Shown here: one piece after another, positions 12,213 to 23,457 of the stretch
Position numbering within the stretch: the first letter of the stretch is position 1
Layout of the letters: each line of letters starts with the position of its first letter
Assembly (NCBI GenBank): GCA_037447655.1
Contig: JBBHKE010000156.1
Location: 64,001 to 109,698, forward strand
DNA length: 45,698 nucleotides
Reading direction: 5' to 3'
From: Zygnema cylindricum
Lineage: Eukaryota; Streptophyta; Zygnematophyceae; Zygnematales; Zygnemataceae
Program-made: the position numbers and the translations under genes
Notes under the pieces: generated by a model
Seen by the model: only the letters and a program-made list of their open reading frames with translations
What the model was told of the DNA's origin: nothing
Databases searched by the model: none

Positions 12213-14300
12213 GTCGTCTCTCTCTTGTGGCTCCGGCGAGGTTTCCTTTTCAATTTCCCTGCTATCTTGCAGCCAGGCAGTCAGGGAAAAGGTGGATTCT
12301 GCCAGCTTTGCTACCTTGGCCTAAAGTCCTGCTGGAATTCAGAACCCTAAATGTACAAAACACAATCCTGAACTAAATTATGGCAAAACTATGGCTAAAT
12401 ATCAACTTGTAGCCGAACGATGAAGCCATGGACACAGCAACTTTCTTCTCCCATCATCGTGATGTGGTGAATGGACTGATGACGCAGGAAACAGCGAGTG
12501 TACGGAAGGACACATGTGCCACGTGGCGAGCTGGAGGGCAGAATCTATAAAGGAAGAAGCCGTACTACCTGGCAATGTCACAGTTCGAACTACACAGGTT
12601 TGAAGCTGTAACGGCCATATCTCCCTCTCAAACGCTGTACCGAAGTTTTCCAGTCCAGGAAAGAAGGTTAGGACTTCGGAGATGCGAAGATTGGGAACAG
12701 GAAGGAAAAGTATTTTAGGGAAGGACGCTTGTAAGGTACCCGGAAGTAAGGTTTAGCGCACGCCTCTTCCGAGCCGAAGTAGAGACCCTCCGAACATGGC
12801 TGTACCAGCCACAATTTCCAAATTTTTATAAGAACAAGAAGCGATATATAAAGATAGTTCATTATTGAAGGGGTACCGAATCTAAATAACGTTCGCCAGT
12901 AACGAAGCTCTCTTTCGAGCGAAGATCCGGAACAGGAGGTGTTGGAAGGCTCGGAATGGGTATGTCGTCCGGCGAAGGCTTGGATTGGAACTAGTGGGCC
13001 AATCGTTGTAGAGACAAGGATAGATCATTTCTATGTGCTCACAGAGTCGTGAATAGAAGCAGACGCGTAAATGTCGCATCGCGTTAAACTGCATATATAA
13101 AAAGTCTAATGCTACATAGAAATCAGCCAGTTTTGTTGCCGGGAAGAATTTACTGGAGAGTAGACCAAGCCCAGTGAAAAAACATTATTAGCGAATCAGA
13201 ACTCGACTTGTTAGTAACAAATTATGTACATATTCAAAGTTGTCCGTAATATGGTCGAATTCCACCTTAAACATTCCATCGACCGTGGGGACATGTGTAA
13301 CAGGCCACTCCACTTGTCACCTTCCAATTACTACGTTCCTACAAGCTATTGGCAGATATATGCCACGTAGGACATATCCACGTGACGACAACAGTAGAAA
13401 ACGAAACAACCTCTTACCTTTGTCATTTACTCACCTAGCTCGTGTTCATTTTCGCGCTATGGGTATTTTCGTCATTACTTCACATTGAACCAGATGCGCG
13501 AAGTATACACGCTATTCAGTAGATTATCGTCCAAACTGGTCTCTCGTTGTTCGCAGACTACTTCAGGAGCCGTAGGTAATTCAACGACAATCGATCCTCT
13601 GGTACCAAATGTTGCCCAGCTCATCTCATCTAACATATAAAACACTTGGAATCGACTTGTTGCAAAGGAGAGACGATGAGTTGCGGGTACGTTGAGGCTA
13701 GCCTTAAATGAGCTTGATGCACATTTTAATCAGATTGGTAGGCTGTCGTAATCGCAAAAGCTTATCTTGTTGTTTCACTTGAACGAGGTGACAGTGTTAG
13801 TGACCCTTTTAGTGTCTTTGTCCACAACAACCATTTCAAAATCACAATTTTGTTGCGTTACGCATTGGCCCAACGGTCGTTTTCAAGCTCACTTAATTTC
13901 GAAAAATCAAAAACAAAATAATAAGCAACAATAAAGCGTTATTTGTGACAATTATGTATCTCAATCGAGGCCTAACTTTCATATATGTTCTTGTAAACTT
14001 ACAAACACCTATCCTGGTATCGTTTCAGTTGGCAAACACTAACAATCTCCTCCAACAAAACTAGACATCACAACGACGCTCAACACTCCATTAGGTCATT
14101 TGAATTTGCCTTCTACAATTTTCACCTACTCGTATGATAACACATTGATAAACATCTATATCACCTCCAAACACAATTTGCGCGCTTTATTAGAGGTTAT
14201 GGTAACTCAACCCAAATCCGTTGTTTGAAATCGGTTTTAATATCATACCCAAGATCGCCTCTTATAGTAAAATTTTAACTCGAGGCCCTTTTCTCGTATT
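12213..14300. other. Upstream region of the zinc-ribbon gene, no gene seen
   Basis: The first few hundred bases are the 5' UTR and promoter of the minus-strand gene. From about 12,600 to 14,300 I see only short, unconserved open frames and no recognisable protein, RNA or repeat. It may be old transposon sequence too decayed to identify. Confidence 0.5.
12520..12525. promoter_or_regulatory. G-box (CACGTG) upstream of the zinc-ribbon gene
   Basis: The palindromic core CACGTG sits in GCCACGTGGC, about 310 bp upstream of the minus-strand start codon. This is a typical position for a plant bZIP/bHLH site. Its function is inferred from the motif alone. Confidence 0.35.
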
Positions 14301-14308
14301 GGCACAAG

Positions 14309-14815
14309 GTGCAATTTACAATGTATAGTGTAACAGGGTTACAAGGACTTAGTGGGTTGAGGGTAGAATGGAGCATTTGCTATGACTGCAGTGTTCGACA
14401 ACGCTGCTGTTATGTCAGAGCAGCGGAGCTGCGATGTCAGACAAGCGCAGCATGGCAGCATACCAACGCAGCAGAATGTGATAGATGTAGTACTAATAGA
14501 ACCTAGTGTGGTTAGGACACGGCAAGCGCAGCATGGCAGCATACCAACGCAGCAGAATGTGATAGATGTAGTACTAATAGAACCTAGTGTGGTTAGGACA
14601 CGGCAGACCGAGGGCTGCCACGTGTACATAGCGTTACAGTTGTATTGTTGAGCTAGTTACCGGCTAGCTAGCTTAAATGACTGTAGACATTAAGAAAAGG
14701 GGGGCTTTTTGAGTGAGTGTACTTTGTACATAATCTTGTATTCTCTTCTTTTAAATTAATGAACTCTTAAGCTCTTCCTTGTGGATGTCGTGTGCCTTAC
14801 TATTGGTACGAGTGG
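14309..14815 (+). mobile_element. LTR end of a decayed Ty3-like element
   Basis: It contains a purine tract (about 14692-14703), a transcript-end-like AT-rich segment, and then TTGGTACGAGTGG (14803-14815). The last resembles a Ty3-type primer-binding site such as TGGTATCAGAGC and lies 190 bp before a gag fragment. The LTR's left limit is not defined, because I could not find its partner. Confidence 0.45.
14442..14603 (+). repeat. Two-copy 81-bp tandem repeat
   Basis: The units 14442-14522 and 14523-14603 are essentially identical. The period is 27 codons, and an open frame (14382-14651) runs through both. The frame has no recognised domain and probably lies in the 3' tail or LTR of the Ty3-like element. 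Confidence 0.85.
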
Positions 14816-15004
14816 TTCATATAAGCATTCCGTTGTGCATTGTAGTGTTGTTTAACCCCTTTTACCTTAGTGCTGGAGGTATCCCTCGTGACCCGACAGT
14901 ATGGAAGACCATGGCGGGTCTACGGGTGATATGTAAGAGCGAGTCCTTCGGAATTAGAGAATGTTTCACTGCAGAATGCTCACCTGAGCGATACAGTCCC
15001 CACC

Positions 15005-15495
15005 TTGGAATCTTGTTTTGATGATAGAGCACATGGAAGCGCGGAGAGAGACGTGAGGAGGCCTAAGTTGAAGACCCCCGATGAGTTTGACCCTGCCAAG
15101 CACAAGAACCTTGACGCGTGGTTGTTTTCAATGGCGAATTACCTTGAGAATTTTTCCAGCTTATGTGATCGTGATAAAGTTTACTACGCTGGAGCCCTAC
15201 TGAAAAGAGCAGCTGGGGAGTGGTGGAGAGTAATGGTAAAAAACGACGAAGTACCCGGTGTTTAGACTCTCTTCTTTCGAACCCTTCGTGACTATTGGCA
15301 ACCCATGAACACAGTCAAGGCCGATAGGGACAAGATCTCGGTGCTGAAGCAACGCACTCCTGTCTTGAAGTACACGCAACGGTTCTTAGAATACACAGTT
15401 CAAACCACCACAATAATGGTGTTTGTTGCCATACACTTACCCTTTCGTCCGCTCATCCCACAAAAAAACAAAACACGAGGCTTGTCAATAGAATG
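15005..15495 (+). pseudogene. Ty3-like gag capsid fragment
   Basis: An open segment starting at 15005 encodes a retrotransposon gag core: a PDEFDPAKHKNLDAWLFSM-like opening, then AGALLKRAAGEWW, the alanine-rich helix with WW typical of Retrotrans_gag. A TAG at 15263 interrupts it. The same frame then continues with FRTLRDYWQPMNTVKADRDK and LKYTQRF, again typical of this domain, before similarity fades near 15420. No zinc knuckle, protease or pol follows. It is a truncated, inactive remnant downstream of the LTR/primer-site region at 14.3-14.8 kb. Confidence 0.65.
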
Positions 15496-15499
15496 AAGA

Positions 15500-16043
15500 G
15501 TTCCATCGCCAATAATTTAGTCATCATTCACCTATCTAAGTGGAGGGCGCACCTTGTCGAGTATTAACTTCATAATAGACAAGAGAGGTTATAAAACAAT
15601 TGTACATCTACGAATGTGACCAGCACCACGGTTGTGATTCTTTGGTCGACCACATCTTTCCACCAGTTTGAGAACAAGGTTCAATAAGACACCCATACTA
15701 TTGCACAATATTGACTTGTTCCCACATAGGGCTTAGTACCAAAGAAGAGGTTGTACAAGACACAACCGTTATTACAATTTTTGCACCACCTTTAATGATC
15801 TTGACTTAGAGTTTTCATGATGAGTTATAAATCACAATTATGATATTTATGCCCATCTTACCAACACTTGTATATATACAGGTGGTAATTGTACACCGGC
15901 ATATAAAAGCATATCGACTTAAAAAACAATGATGTTCAGTTATCATTCGTGGAAAGATGACAATTGCTTACATCGAGCACAACATTTTTTTGTATCTACC
16001 TCTTATTAGTTAACTTAACTCATAAGGGAAATCATATACCTAA
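15500..16043. other. No gene seen
   Basis: AT-rich sequence between two retroelement fragments. I found no convincing open frame or repeat. Confidence 0.5.
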
Positions 16044-16661
16044 TGCAATACTGAGACCTCTATTGGTCGTAAGAATATGCAGCTCACCCGAAGCCTCTAG
16101 GATAGCCTGAACCCTTTGCACTTTGCACAACTCAGACTAGCACCTTGAAAGACGACTAACTTACCTTACTTCACCCCAGTGAAAGCAAGACTCCCCTAAG
16201 ATACCACAAAAACAATCAGGCAATTTGCTCTCATGAGAAGCAAATTATAAATGACCAAAGATGGCCTATAAATATAGATGCCCTTAAGGAGAGAGGCGGC
16301 TACCTGTAAAATATCTAAGTCCTAAATCTCTCTCTAAACCCCCTTCTACGAAAGTATGTTACCAATCACAAGAGTGTGCATTACAGAAAGAGTATAGTTG
16401 CCAGAGCACTTTCTGTATGGCTACTGTACAACATGGCTATAAAGGTTACACCTGTCACATCCGGACTTGTTGTTGTTGTCTTAAGGCAATAGGTGCTCTG
16501 TCGTGCATGAGAGACAAGCAAGTGAACATGCATCACAATCAACAAAGTCATGCTCAAAAATATATATATACCAACGAAAATAAATATGAAAATACAAAAA
16601 GCATATACACCATGTGAAAGAATAAAGATGGAAATGACCTTGAGAGAGAAGGGGAAGAATA
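16044..16661 (-). mobile_element. 3' LTR of the minus-strand gag element
   Basis: In minus sense it follows the purine tract AGGGGAG directly after the gag stop. It ends at 16044 in GGTCTCAGTATTGCA, matching the end of the other LTRs here. The block with CCAATCACAAGAGTGTGCA, CTTTCTGTA and TAAGTCCTAAATCTCTC is shared with the LTRs at 20264, 23438 and 32700. It lacks the tRNA-like segment seen in the longer relatives. Its start reads TATTC rather than TG. Confidence 0.65.
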
Positions 16662-16666
16662 CTCCC

Positions 16667-19219
16667 CTAGAGTGAAGTGGACCCAATAAGTGAAGTCAAC
16701 TCGGTGTCGACGGTATCCAAGAGATGACGCGAGTCGAGCAGAAAATCGGGCTCAATAATTCTATCTCGAAGGTCAATACTGGAAAATGCAGGGAGAGCGG
16801 AATCCAAATGTGCCATAGTGGGCAACGGCTTGCGAGCAGAGACAAGAGGGAGGTAAATTTTGCGTCCCGAAAGATTAGAGGGGTCGTAGGAGAAGGTCTG
16901 ATCATGCATATCTACTCCCCCACCGATTCGGAAGATAACATCTTGTCTTACTAAGCATTCGTAGTCGTTGCATTTGGTGACCAATGCTCGGACAGAAGCC
17001 TCCACGGACTCACTATCGGTTCCGTTGTGAAACCGAAAGACAAGCGGGTCCTTGGTAATTCCAAGCACCGGCTCCGCTGGTACCAGCTGAGTGAGAAGTC
17101 GCGTAGACATGGCTTGGAGCTTGTCTGGTGTCAGACCAAGCTTGAGCACAAATCCGGATCCAAGGATTACGGGTTTGGCTACAGTGCCCATGAGAGGAAG
17201 AGAAGGAGCAACACCATTAACGGAGAACGACTTTTGAGAATTGTCTAGGAAACTGATGTGAGGATCAAGGTCACGGCGCTCATGCGCGGTAACTGGCTGA
17301 ATAACTGAAAGACTACGGTTCAGCTGCAACGCCCTCAAAGCGGCGGCTGCAGCGAACTCATCAACAATGGGAGAGGCTTTGGGAACCTCATTAGGAAAGG
17401 GAGAGGCCCTGAAGGCTTCATCAATCATGGCAGAAAGGATGCTTAGTCGTTCTTTGACTCGGTGAGCATCATGTATGGTACTATCCAAAATGGTGAGAGT
17501 TTCAGCCACTATGGAACAAGCTGTGTCTGGTAGAGGAGAGAGAGATACTTTCTTGAAAGAAAGTGGAATACGGGAATTCTGTAATTTACCGTCCCGATTG
17601 TGATCAGGCGAGCCCTTATCAAAAGTAGCTGCTCGTTGTTGGAAAGTAGAATCTCGAAGGATTCGGCTGGCCAACGAGGGCATGTGGACGACTCTCCTTG
17701 CCATCCCCGTGAACAGGGGTTTCATTTCGAGCATGAAGGCGGCAAATAGTTCCTTCATCATGGCGGCCATCATAACTTGTAACTCGGCCTTTTCCCTCTC
17801 TGTGCGAGAGATCTTAGGCGGAGTCGCCTCTTTCTCTGTCTCGATAGGAGGAGTGACCGGCTTGGCAGAACGGGCAGGAACTCCACCACTCTGAATCTGA
17901 TTCTGATATGAGAAATTAGGGTCCTTAACATGGCAACGTTGGACATAATGTCCTTTCTGGTTGCAATGGGTGCATGTGGTTGACTTATCCGAGCACATGC
18001 GGGCATCGTGCCCCGTGTTTCCACATCGGAAACACAATCGGTCTCCGGAATTAAATGGTGGATTTCCCATGGACGGCGTCTTTGGAGGCCTATTAGAAGG
18101 CCACGGGATCCTCGGAGAAGAAAGTGGATAAGCGGCTTCCAAACGATCATGAGCTTCCTACCAACATGATTGCATCTCATATTCTACCGCATATTGAGCG
18201 GCTTGATCAAATGTAAATTTCAGACCGTAAGTCTGAGTGAGATGACTTTGTATAAAACGTTTCGATTGATTTGGGAACCGTCCAACAAATTTTTGAACAG
18301 CTTTCGCATCGGATATTAGGTCCGGTAAAGCTTCTCACAAGGTCTCCACGCGAGCACGTAAAGCAGGGGCGGTTTCTCCTGGTTTACGCGTGAAATTCAT
18401 CAATTCTTTCACCTGATTGGGGTTTTGCATCCGATATTCGGTTTCTAAGAAATCGAACATAACAGGTAGTGGATCCCGCAACGGAATTATCATCCGTGGT
18501 CGTGCTGGGACAGCAGCACGAGCGGCGACAGCATATTGGCGAGGAATTTCTAGGACTGCGGGAATTAAGACAACACCTTGGGCATCTAAGACCTCGGGAA
18601 AAGCGGCCTGGTATGGAATATCCGCTTCACCTATGACCTCGGGTGTACTAGCAAAAGGAGGGGGAAATTATGTCATCGCGAGTATCGCATCATACTTGCG
18701 GGAATATAATGTAAGGGCTGAACCTCTGAGGTACTGGCCAAGAAAAGAGAATGCCACACGAATATCAAATCGATCTTGGTAGCGAAATGCCAAATCACGC
18801 ATTTCCGTATCATAAAGCATACGAAAATGGGATAAAGACATGGTATCCTTCATCCCTGAAAAGAAAAATTGCATTTTCCCCTTGCCCCCCTCTGAAGAGG
18901 AAGCCATGTCGTCAAAGGAACAATGCACTAGTGGTTCCAAATTGTGATTAACGAGAAATGGAAATGTCAGAGGATAGGAAAATATTTCCTTTGAAAAGTT
19001 TTCTTCGGTTTTATCCAAGTATGACCTAGAGGAAATGGATGACAATGAGGAGACTGTGGTCAATACCGACCGAACTGACGGAGAATTAGGGACCGCAACC
19101 GAAAATGGGGCGTCCGTAGACTCGAAGCAACTCGAAAGATCTACCTGCAGTGGACGGAAAACTGTCCCGCTGCGGGTAGATCCAGATTGATAACATAAGT
19201 TATCCCAATCCGTGGGCAT
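16667..19219 (-). pseudogene. gag plus protease-like pseudogene of an LTR element
   Basis: One minus-strand frame of about 850 codons, broken only by three stops (TAA 18668, TGA about 18340, TAG about 18157). The N-terminal half has a gag-like helical domain. Two zinc knuckles follow, CFRCGNTGHDARMC (about 18034-17993) and CTHCNQKGHYVQRC (about 17974-17933), and then a Pro-rich linker. The last 200 residues resemble a retropepsin-type fold, with a FVLKLGLTPDKL segment and later CNDYECLVRQDVIF, but the catalytic DTG/DSG is not present (LGSG instead). No integrase or reverse transcriptase follows; the 3' LTR comes at once. It is therefore a gag-type non-autonomous element, now inactive. I did not find the matching 5' LTR. 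Confidence 0.65.
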
Positions 19220-20263
19220 AAACGAAGAGAAAACCCTCGATTACGACTATGAGAGCACGGAACGGCCTAATCGAGGTGCGTCAAATGGAAGGCCAAACCA
19301 CACGAGACAAGTCAACACGCGAAGTCTTTATCAAGACTCGATGGTCAGATCTACCAAGAAGCCGGAATACCAAAACCTCTACCCTGCAAACAATGGGGCA
19401 AGGCCGAAGGGCCAGGTCTATAAAAACAAACAGAGAACTATCCAGGCACCTTTCGGTGCAGATCTACAGCGCCACAGACAGAAAATTGTCTAAACAATGC
19501 CACCCACGGCGAGATCTATGAATGAAAATCCAATCCAGATAGTCACAAGGAAACTCAAGGCCACTCACGGCCAGATAGCATGCAAGGAAAGCAAGGAAAA
19601 TGCAAATGCTCAAAAAGAAAGGTCCGTAATAGAACCAATCCACACCAATCCCTCTACACCAGTGTGCACACTATATCGTGACGAACCTGTACCCGCAAGG
19701 CATCAAGATACTTACAAACACTTTTAATACTCTGGTGAGTACTAAAAGAGTGAACTAGACTTGGTTGAAGCAAGTTTTGCAGAGTCCTCCGGAACGTGAT
19801 CCGCCTCGATTCCGAATAATCGTACCCAGGACCACCACTAAACACCCAGGCAATTAGTATCCTGCTAGGGTATGCGTATCAGCGCTATGCCACGCTATAC
19901 CCAACTATAAAGCAACGATAATTATATGTTATAATTCGTGCAAATCTAATATATATGAATATATATTTTTACTTTGCTAGGTTTAATGAATGATTAGATT
20001 TGGCAAAGGATAAAGAAAGAGAATATAACAAACCAAACATCAACTAGACAGCAAAGGAAGTTGCACTAAAGGAAAGAAAGATAAGAAATATTGAGAAAAG
20101 TTAAAAATAAAACACAAAATACGGTAAAATTGGGCAAAAAGGTTTCTCAAACCCTAATACCACGCTGCAAAAATCAAAAATCTGCGACCAAGGGATGATA
20201 ATATGCTGACCTAGGGTTAGGAATTCCAAAAAATAAACCCTAAATCTGCCCAACCCCTAAATC
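19220..20263. other. Upstream sequence of the gag element, unassigned
   Basis: No supported gene. In minus sense this should be the leader or 5' LTR of the gag pseudogene, but I found no copy of its 3' LTR here. From 19,900 it turns AT-rich and carries repeated CCCTAAATCTGC motifs. These resume at 24621, so the 20264-24620 element is inserted in the middle of this sequence. Confidence 0.45.
20259..20263. repeat. Target-site duplication AAATC (left)
   Basis: It matches 24621-24625 and bounds the gag-only element. Confidence 0.75.
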
Positions 20264-21446
20264 TCAAACTCTGAGACCTCCATTGGCCCTCAGAGTATGC
20301 AGATCCAAAAGAAGCAAATCTAGATAGTGCCGACTCCAAGTTGATATAAACCCAAGTGACTGACCCCTTGACAGTCAGAACCCCAATATAGATTCACCCC
20401 TGTGAAATAACACTTTCTGTGTGCTCAGTTCCACCACAGAATGCAAAGTTAGAATATGAGATTTGGACACATTCACCCACTTTGACTTTCCCTTAGAAAT
20501 GCAGCCACCCTGGCAGACAAAAACTCTGACCGACTACACCCCTGTGTAGCCTGGACTCCCCTGAGTCCGCAGCAAAAAGAATCACTGAAAATGGTCAAGT
20601 AAATTGATAGTTATGGCTGGTCAAAGTTTGCCATTTATACAAGATGCTCTCTGGGAGAGGCGACTAGCTACTCAAAAAATTCTAAGTCCTATTCTCACTC
20701 TAAGACCCTTTCTACTGACGTACGGCACCAATCACATCAGTGTACCGTACAGATAAGTACAGGTGCCGGTGTACTTTCTGTACGACAATCGTACAATATG
20801 GCTGAAATGTCAACACATGTCATATATCTATTTGTTCCCGTAATCTCCGGTGTCGCCGCAATCCAATGTTGACGTGCCATGTGTCATCCTATGTGGCGAT
20901 GACCGCAAACCGCCAAAAGTACATATCGCGCGATCGCGGCGCTTATCGTGGCCGTCCGATTAAATCCGGCTATATTGCTAGCCGTTGAAAATAGACGCGC
21001 GGTATTTGTTTCGCGGTCGAACCAAATGCGCGGTATCCGTTTCAATTAATAAATCTGTACTCCGTACTATACATAACTCTATCTATGCAATACGTATATA
21101 TTTCCAGTTAAATGAACTAGTCTACGTGTAACTATCTAAATAATTATCAAACCCCATACGTCGTAATACCAGCTCTAGTCTAAATGGATAAAGTTACCGG
21201 CTAATGTCGTATTGACGAATGGTAAGTACCACGATCAATTCCTGGGTCCGTCAAATACCTTTTGGTAAGTATTACTAATTTACCCCCTGTCTTCTCTAGA
21301 GAGCTTAGGCAGCCATGGCTCTAGCTCCCTATCCAGCCTTCAGTGACTACAACAAGTGTGGGGGCTTGGAGAGGGGAGTTAGAGGCAGGCTGCCTCTGCC
21401 TTTTTCCTATCCTATTACAGACCTAGAAAATACACAAATATCAACA
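20264..21446 (-). repeat. 3' LTR of the gag-only element
   Basis: 1183 bp, the partner of 23438-24620. Its outer end reads TCAAACTC where the 5' LTR reads TGAAACTC, so the terminal CA (minus sense) has mutated to GA. It contains the antisense tRNA-like segment at 21183-21258. Confidence 0.88.
21183..21258 (+). repeat. tRNA-like segment in LTR, antisense to the element
   Basis: TGGATAAAGTTACCGGC (D-arm-like) is followed after about 30 nt by a hairpin in place of a T-arm, CCACG-ATCAATT-CCTGG. An outer pair TTGACG/CGTCAA encloses the hairpin. The copy in the other LTR (24357-24432) has the perfect stem CCAGG/CCTGG. Confidence 0.5.
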
Positions 21447-23457
21447 CTCCCCTTATTTTGTAGTCTTTTTCCCTTTCAACTTCCACAATAAAAGTAGACA
21501 AACACCCCCTCCTCTTTTTCTTTTTCTTTTTCCTTTTTCCTTTTCTTTTCATAAAACTTAAGTATTTAACACAGTGCATTAAATGAACTGAAATAATAAT
21601 TGCATCACACATTTTATTTAACATCCCACTTTTCATAAATCCGAGCAAAGATGTTATCCACCTCATCACTTTTTCATCCACACACAAACTGATTTCCCTC
21701 TTGCGATCCAAACAGCCAGCCCCATCTCCAATCTGCAACATACACCCAGATACTAACCCTTTTACAGGCACATCTTCACAAGTGACGTCACACCAAGTAG
21801 TGATGTCAAATCCATCCACCCCCAAATATTCCCAAAAAACACTAGTCCCCACTAAGTTCCTCATAAGATCTACATCTTTCGTACTCATATTTTTATCCAT
21901 GATAATTACCCCATTTTCTGAACTTCCCTCACTCTCTCCCATGGAATTCTTTCCACTATTACTTTCTAATTTAATTCCCAATAAATATTTCTTCTCCCCT
22001 AAACCTTTAATCAAATATTTCTCTTCTCCCCTATCCTTTGAAACCTCTTCGAGTTTCACTTCTCCCCTTTCCTCGGAATCCGTTGAAGTCCCCCTTTCCG
22101 ACAAGTTTTCTGGTTCACTATTATCTATAAAATTATCCTGATTAATTTTATCTTTCCCGTTTTCACTTATGGATCCTAGAACTGACTTTCTTATTTCTAA
22201 GTCATACACTCTACACTCCTCGACATCCTCAAGTACCTCCTCTCTCTTTACTTCCCTTATAACTCCAAAAGCACACTGTTGCCTTCTTGCAATTACTGTG
22301 TGCTTTTCTTTCTTCCCCATACTACTAATCCGGAGAAGCTCTAAAATATCTTCATCCTCTTTCTCCTCTTCCCCTTCTTCCTCCTCATCCACATTCCAAC
22401 ATTTAAGTTTTTCCAAACAAGGGCATTCCTCCATATAATGACCCGGTTCCCTACAAAAGAAGCAAACCCCTTTTTTCAAAGCTCCCGTGCCTTTTCCTCT
22501 CCCTCTCTTTCCACCAAAGTTCCGATAAGGTTTACCTTTGTCTTTCTTTCTCTCATCACGCTTCCGCTCGTCACCACCGTTCTTCTCATCACGCTTCCGC
22601 TCGTCACCGCCGTTCCTCTCATCACGCTTCCGCCAATCACCACCAGCTGAAAATGCATTGACCCTGTCCTTTCCCCTACGAAGCTCCAAAGTGCTTTCCC
22701 TCACAAGAATTATCCCCATGGTAAAGCTCGAAGTCCATGAGGAGCCATCCATTGCCTACATACGACAAATTATGTTTTCGTACTCATCTGGGAGTTTCAT
22801 AATTAGTGTATTAATCTTACTCTCCTGAGATTCTACAAATCCCGCACTAGTAAGCTCAACATATAACGCAGCAATATCATTGCAAAACTCTATCATGCTA
22901 CCGCCTTTATAAACGTAGGCATCTATTTCCTGTTTTACTAATTGTTGCCTCTGAATAGTCTCACTCTTATAAATCTGAGTTAGTGCTTCCCATATCTCCG
23001 AAGACTTGGTTAGACTTAAAAGAGTGATAGCTATCGACTTAGACACATATCTAAGTATGAGATGTTTTGCTATAGTGTTTTTGTATTCCCATATTTTTGT
23101 GTCATTTTCTTCAGTTTTAATCCCTACATGTGGTACCATAGCTGAGAGCCTAGCTCCCCTCACTATAGGTGTCCCTTTTTCCTTCTCTCCTATTTCCCCA
23201 TCCACGGAAAGGTTTTTCCCTTCACCTTCCGTTGCATCTGAACTCCGGATGATATTCTAGGCAGTCTCAGATGATTCTCCGTAGTAAGCTCCTCCGAAGC
23301 TAGGTGGCGGACATCTCACTTGTCCCGCAACAATTCCCCATAAGTGCTTCTCGAAAAGCAATCCCTCCATTGTAAACGCCCAATACGTGACGCCTGTTCC
23401 ATCAAACATAGGCACCCTAGATGGTGGGCCCATAACGTGAAACTCTGAGACCTCCAT
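21415..23457 (-). pseudogene. gag-like frame with two in-frame TAG codons
   Basis: A single frame of about 681 codons from ATG 23457. The only interruptions are two TAG stops, near 23257 and 22756. The N-terminus has MGPPSRVPMFDG and TYWAF, the start typical of copia gag. The segment from 23205 is a UBN2-like gag core (KSSEIWEALTQIY, then LPDEYENII). Next come three tandem RKRDExNGGDE repeats (about 22640-22545), a basic stretch, and one zinc knuckle CFFCREPGHYMEEC (about 22465-22424). The remaining 330 residues are acidic and charged, unlike a normal copia polyprotein, and match nothing I know. The frame runs into the 3' LTR, ending at 21415. Either the stops are recent damage or the product depends on read-through. 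Confidence 0.7.

Noticed and set aside
13240-13488. 82-codon plus-strand open frame upstream of the zinc-ribbon gene
   Set aside because: No recognised domain, no splice context and no repeat relationship; consistent with chance.
22438-22828. Plus-strand open frames with Ser/Pro-rich repeats
   Set aside because: They are the antisense of the RKRDExNGGDE repeats of the minus-strand gag and have no domain of their own.
23430-23445. TGGGCCCACC after the 5' LTR as a primer-binding site
   Set aside because: It begins several bases after the LTR end, lies in conserved gag coding sequence (MGPPS), and is not conserved in the related elements.
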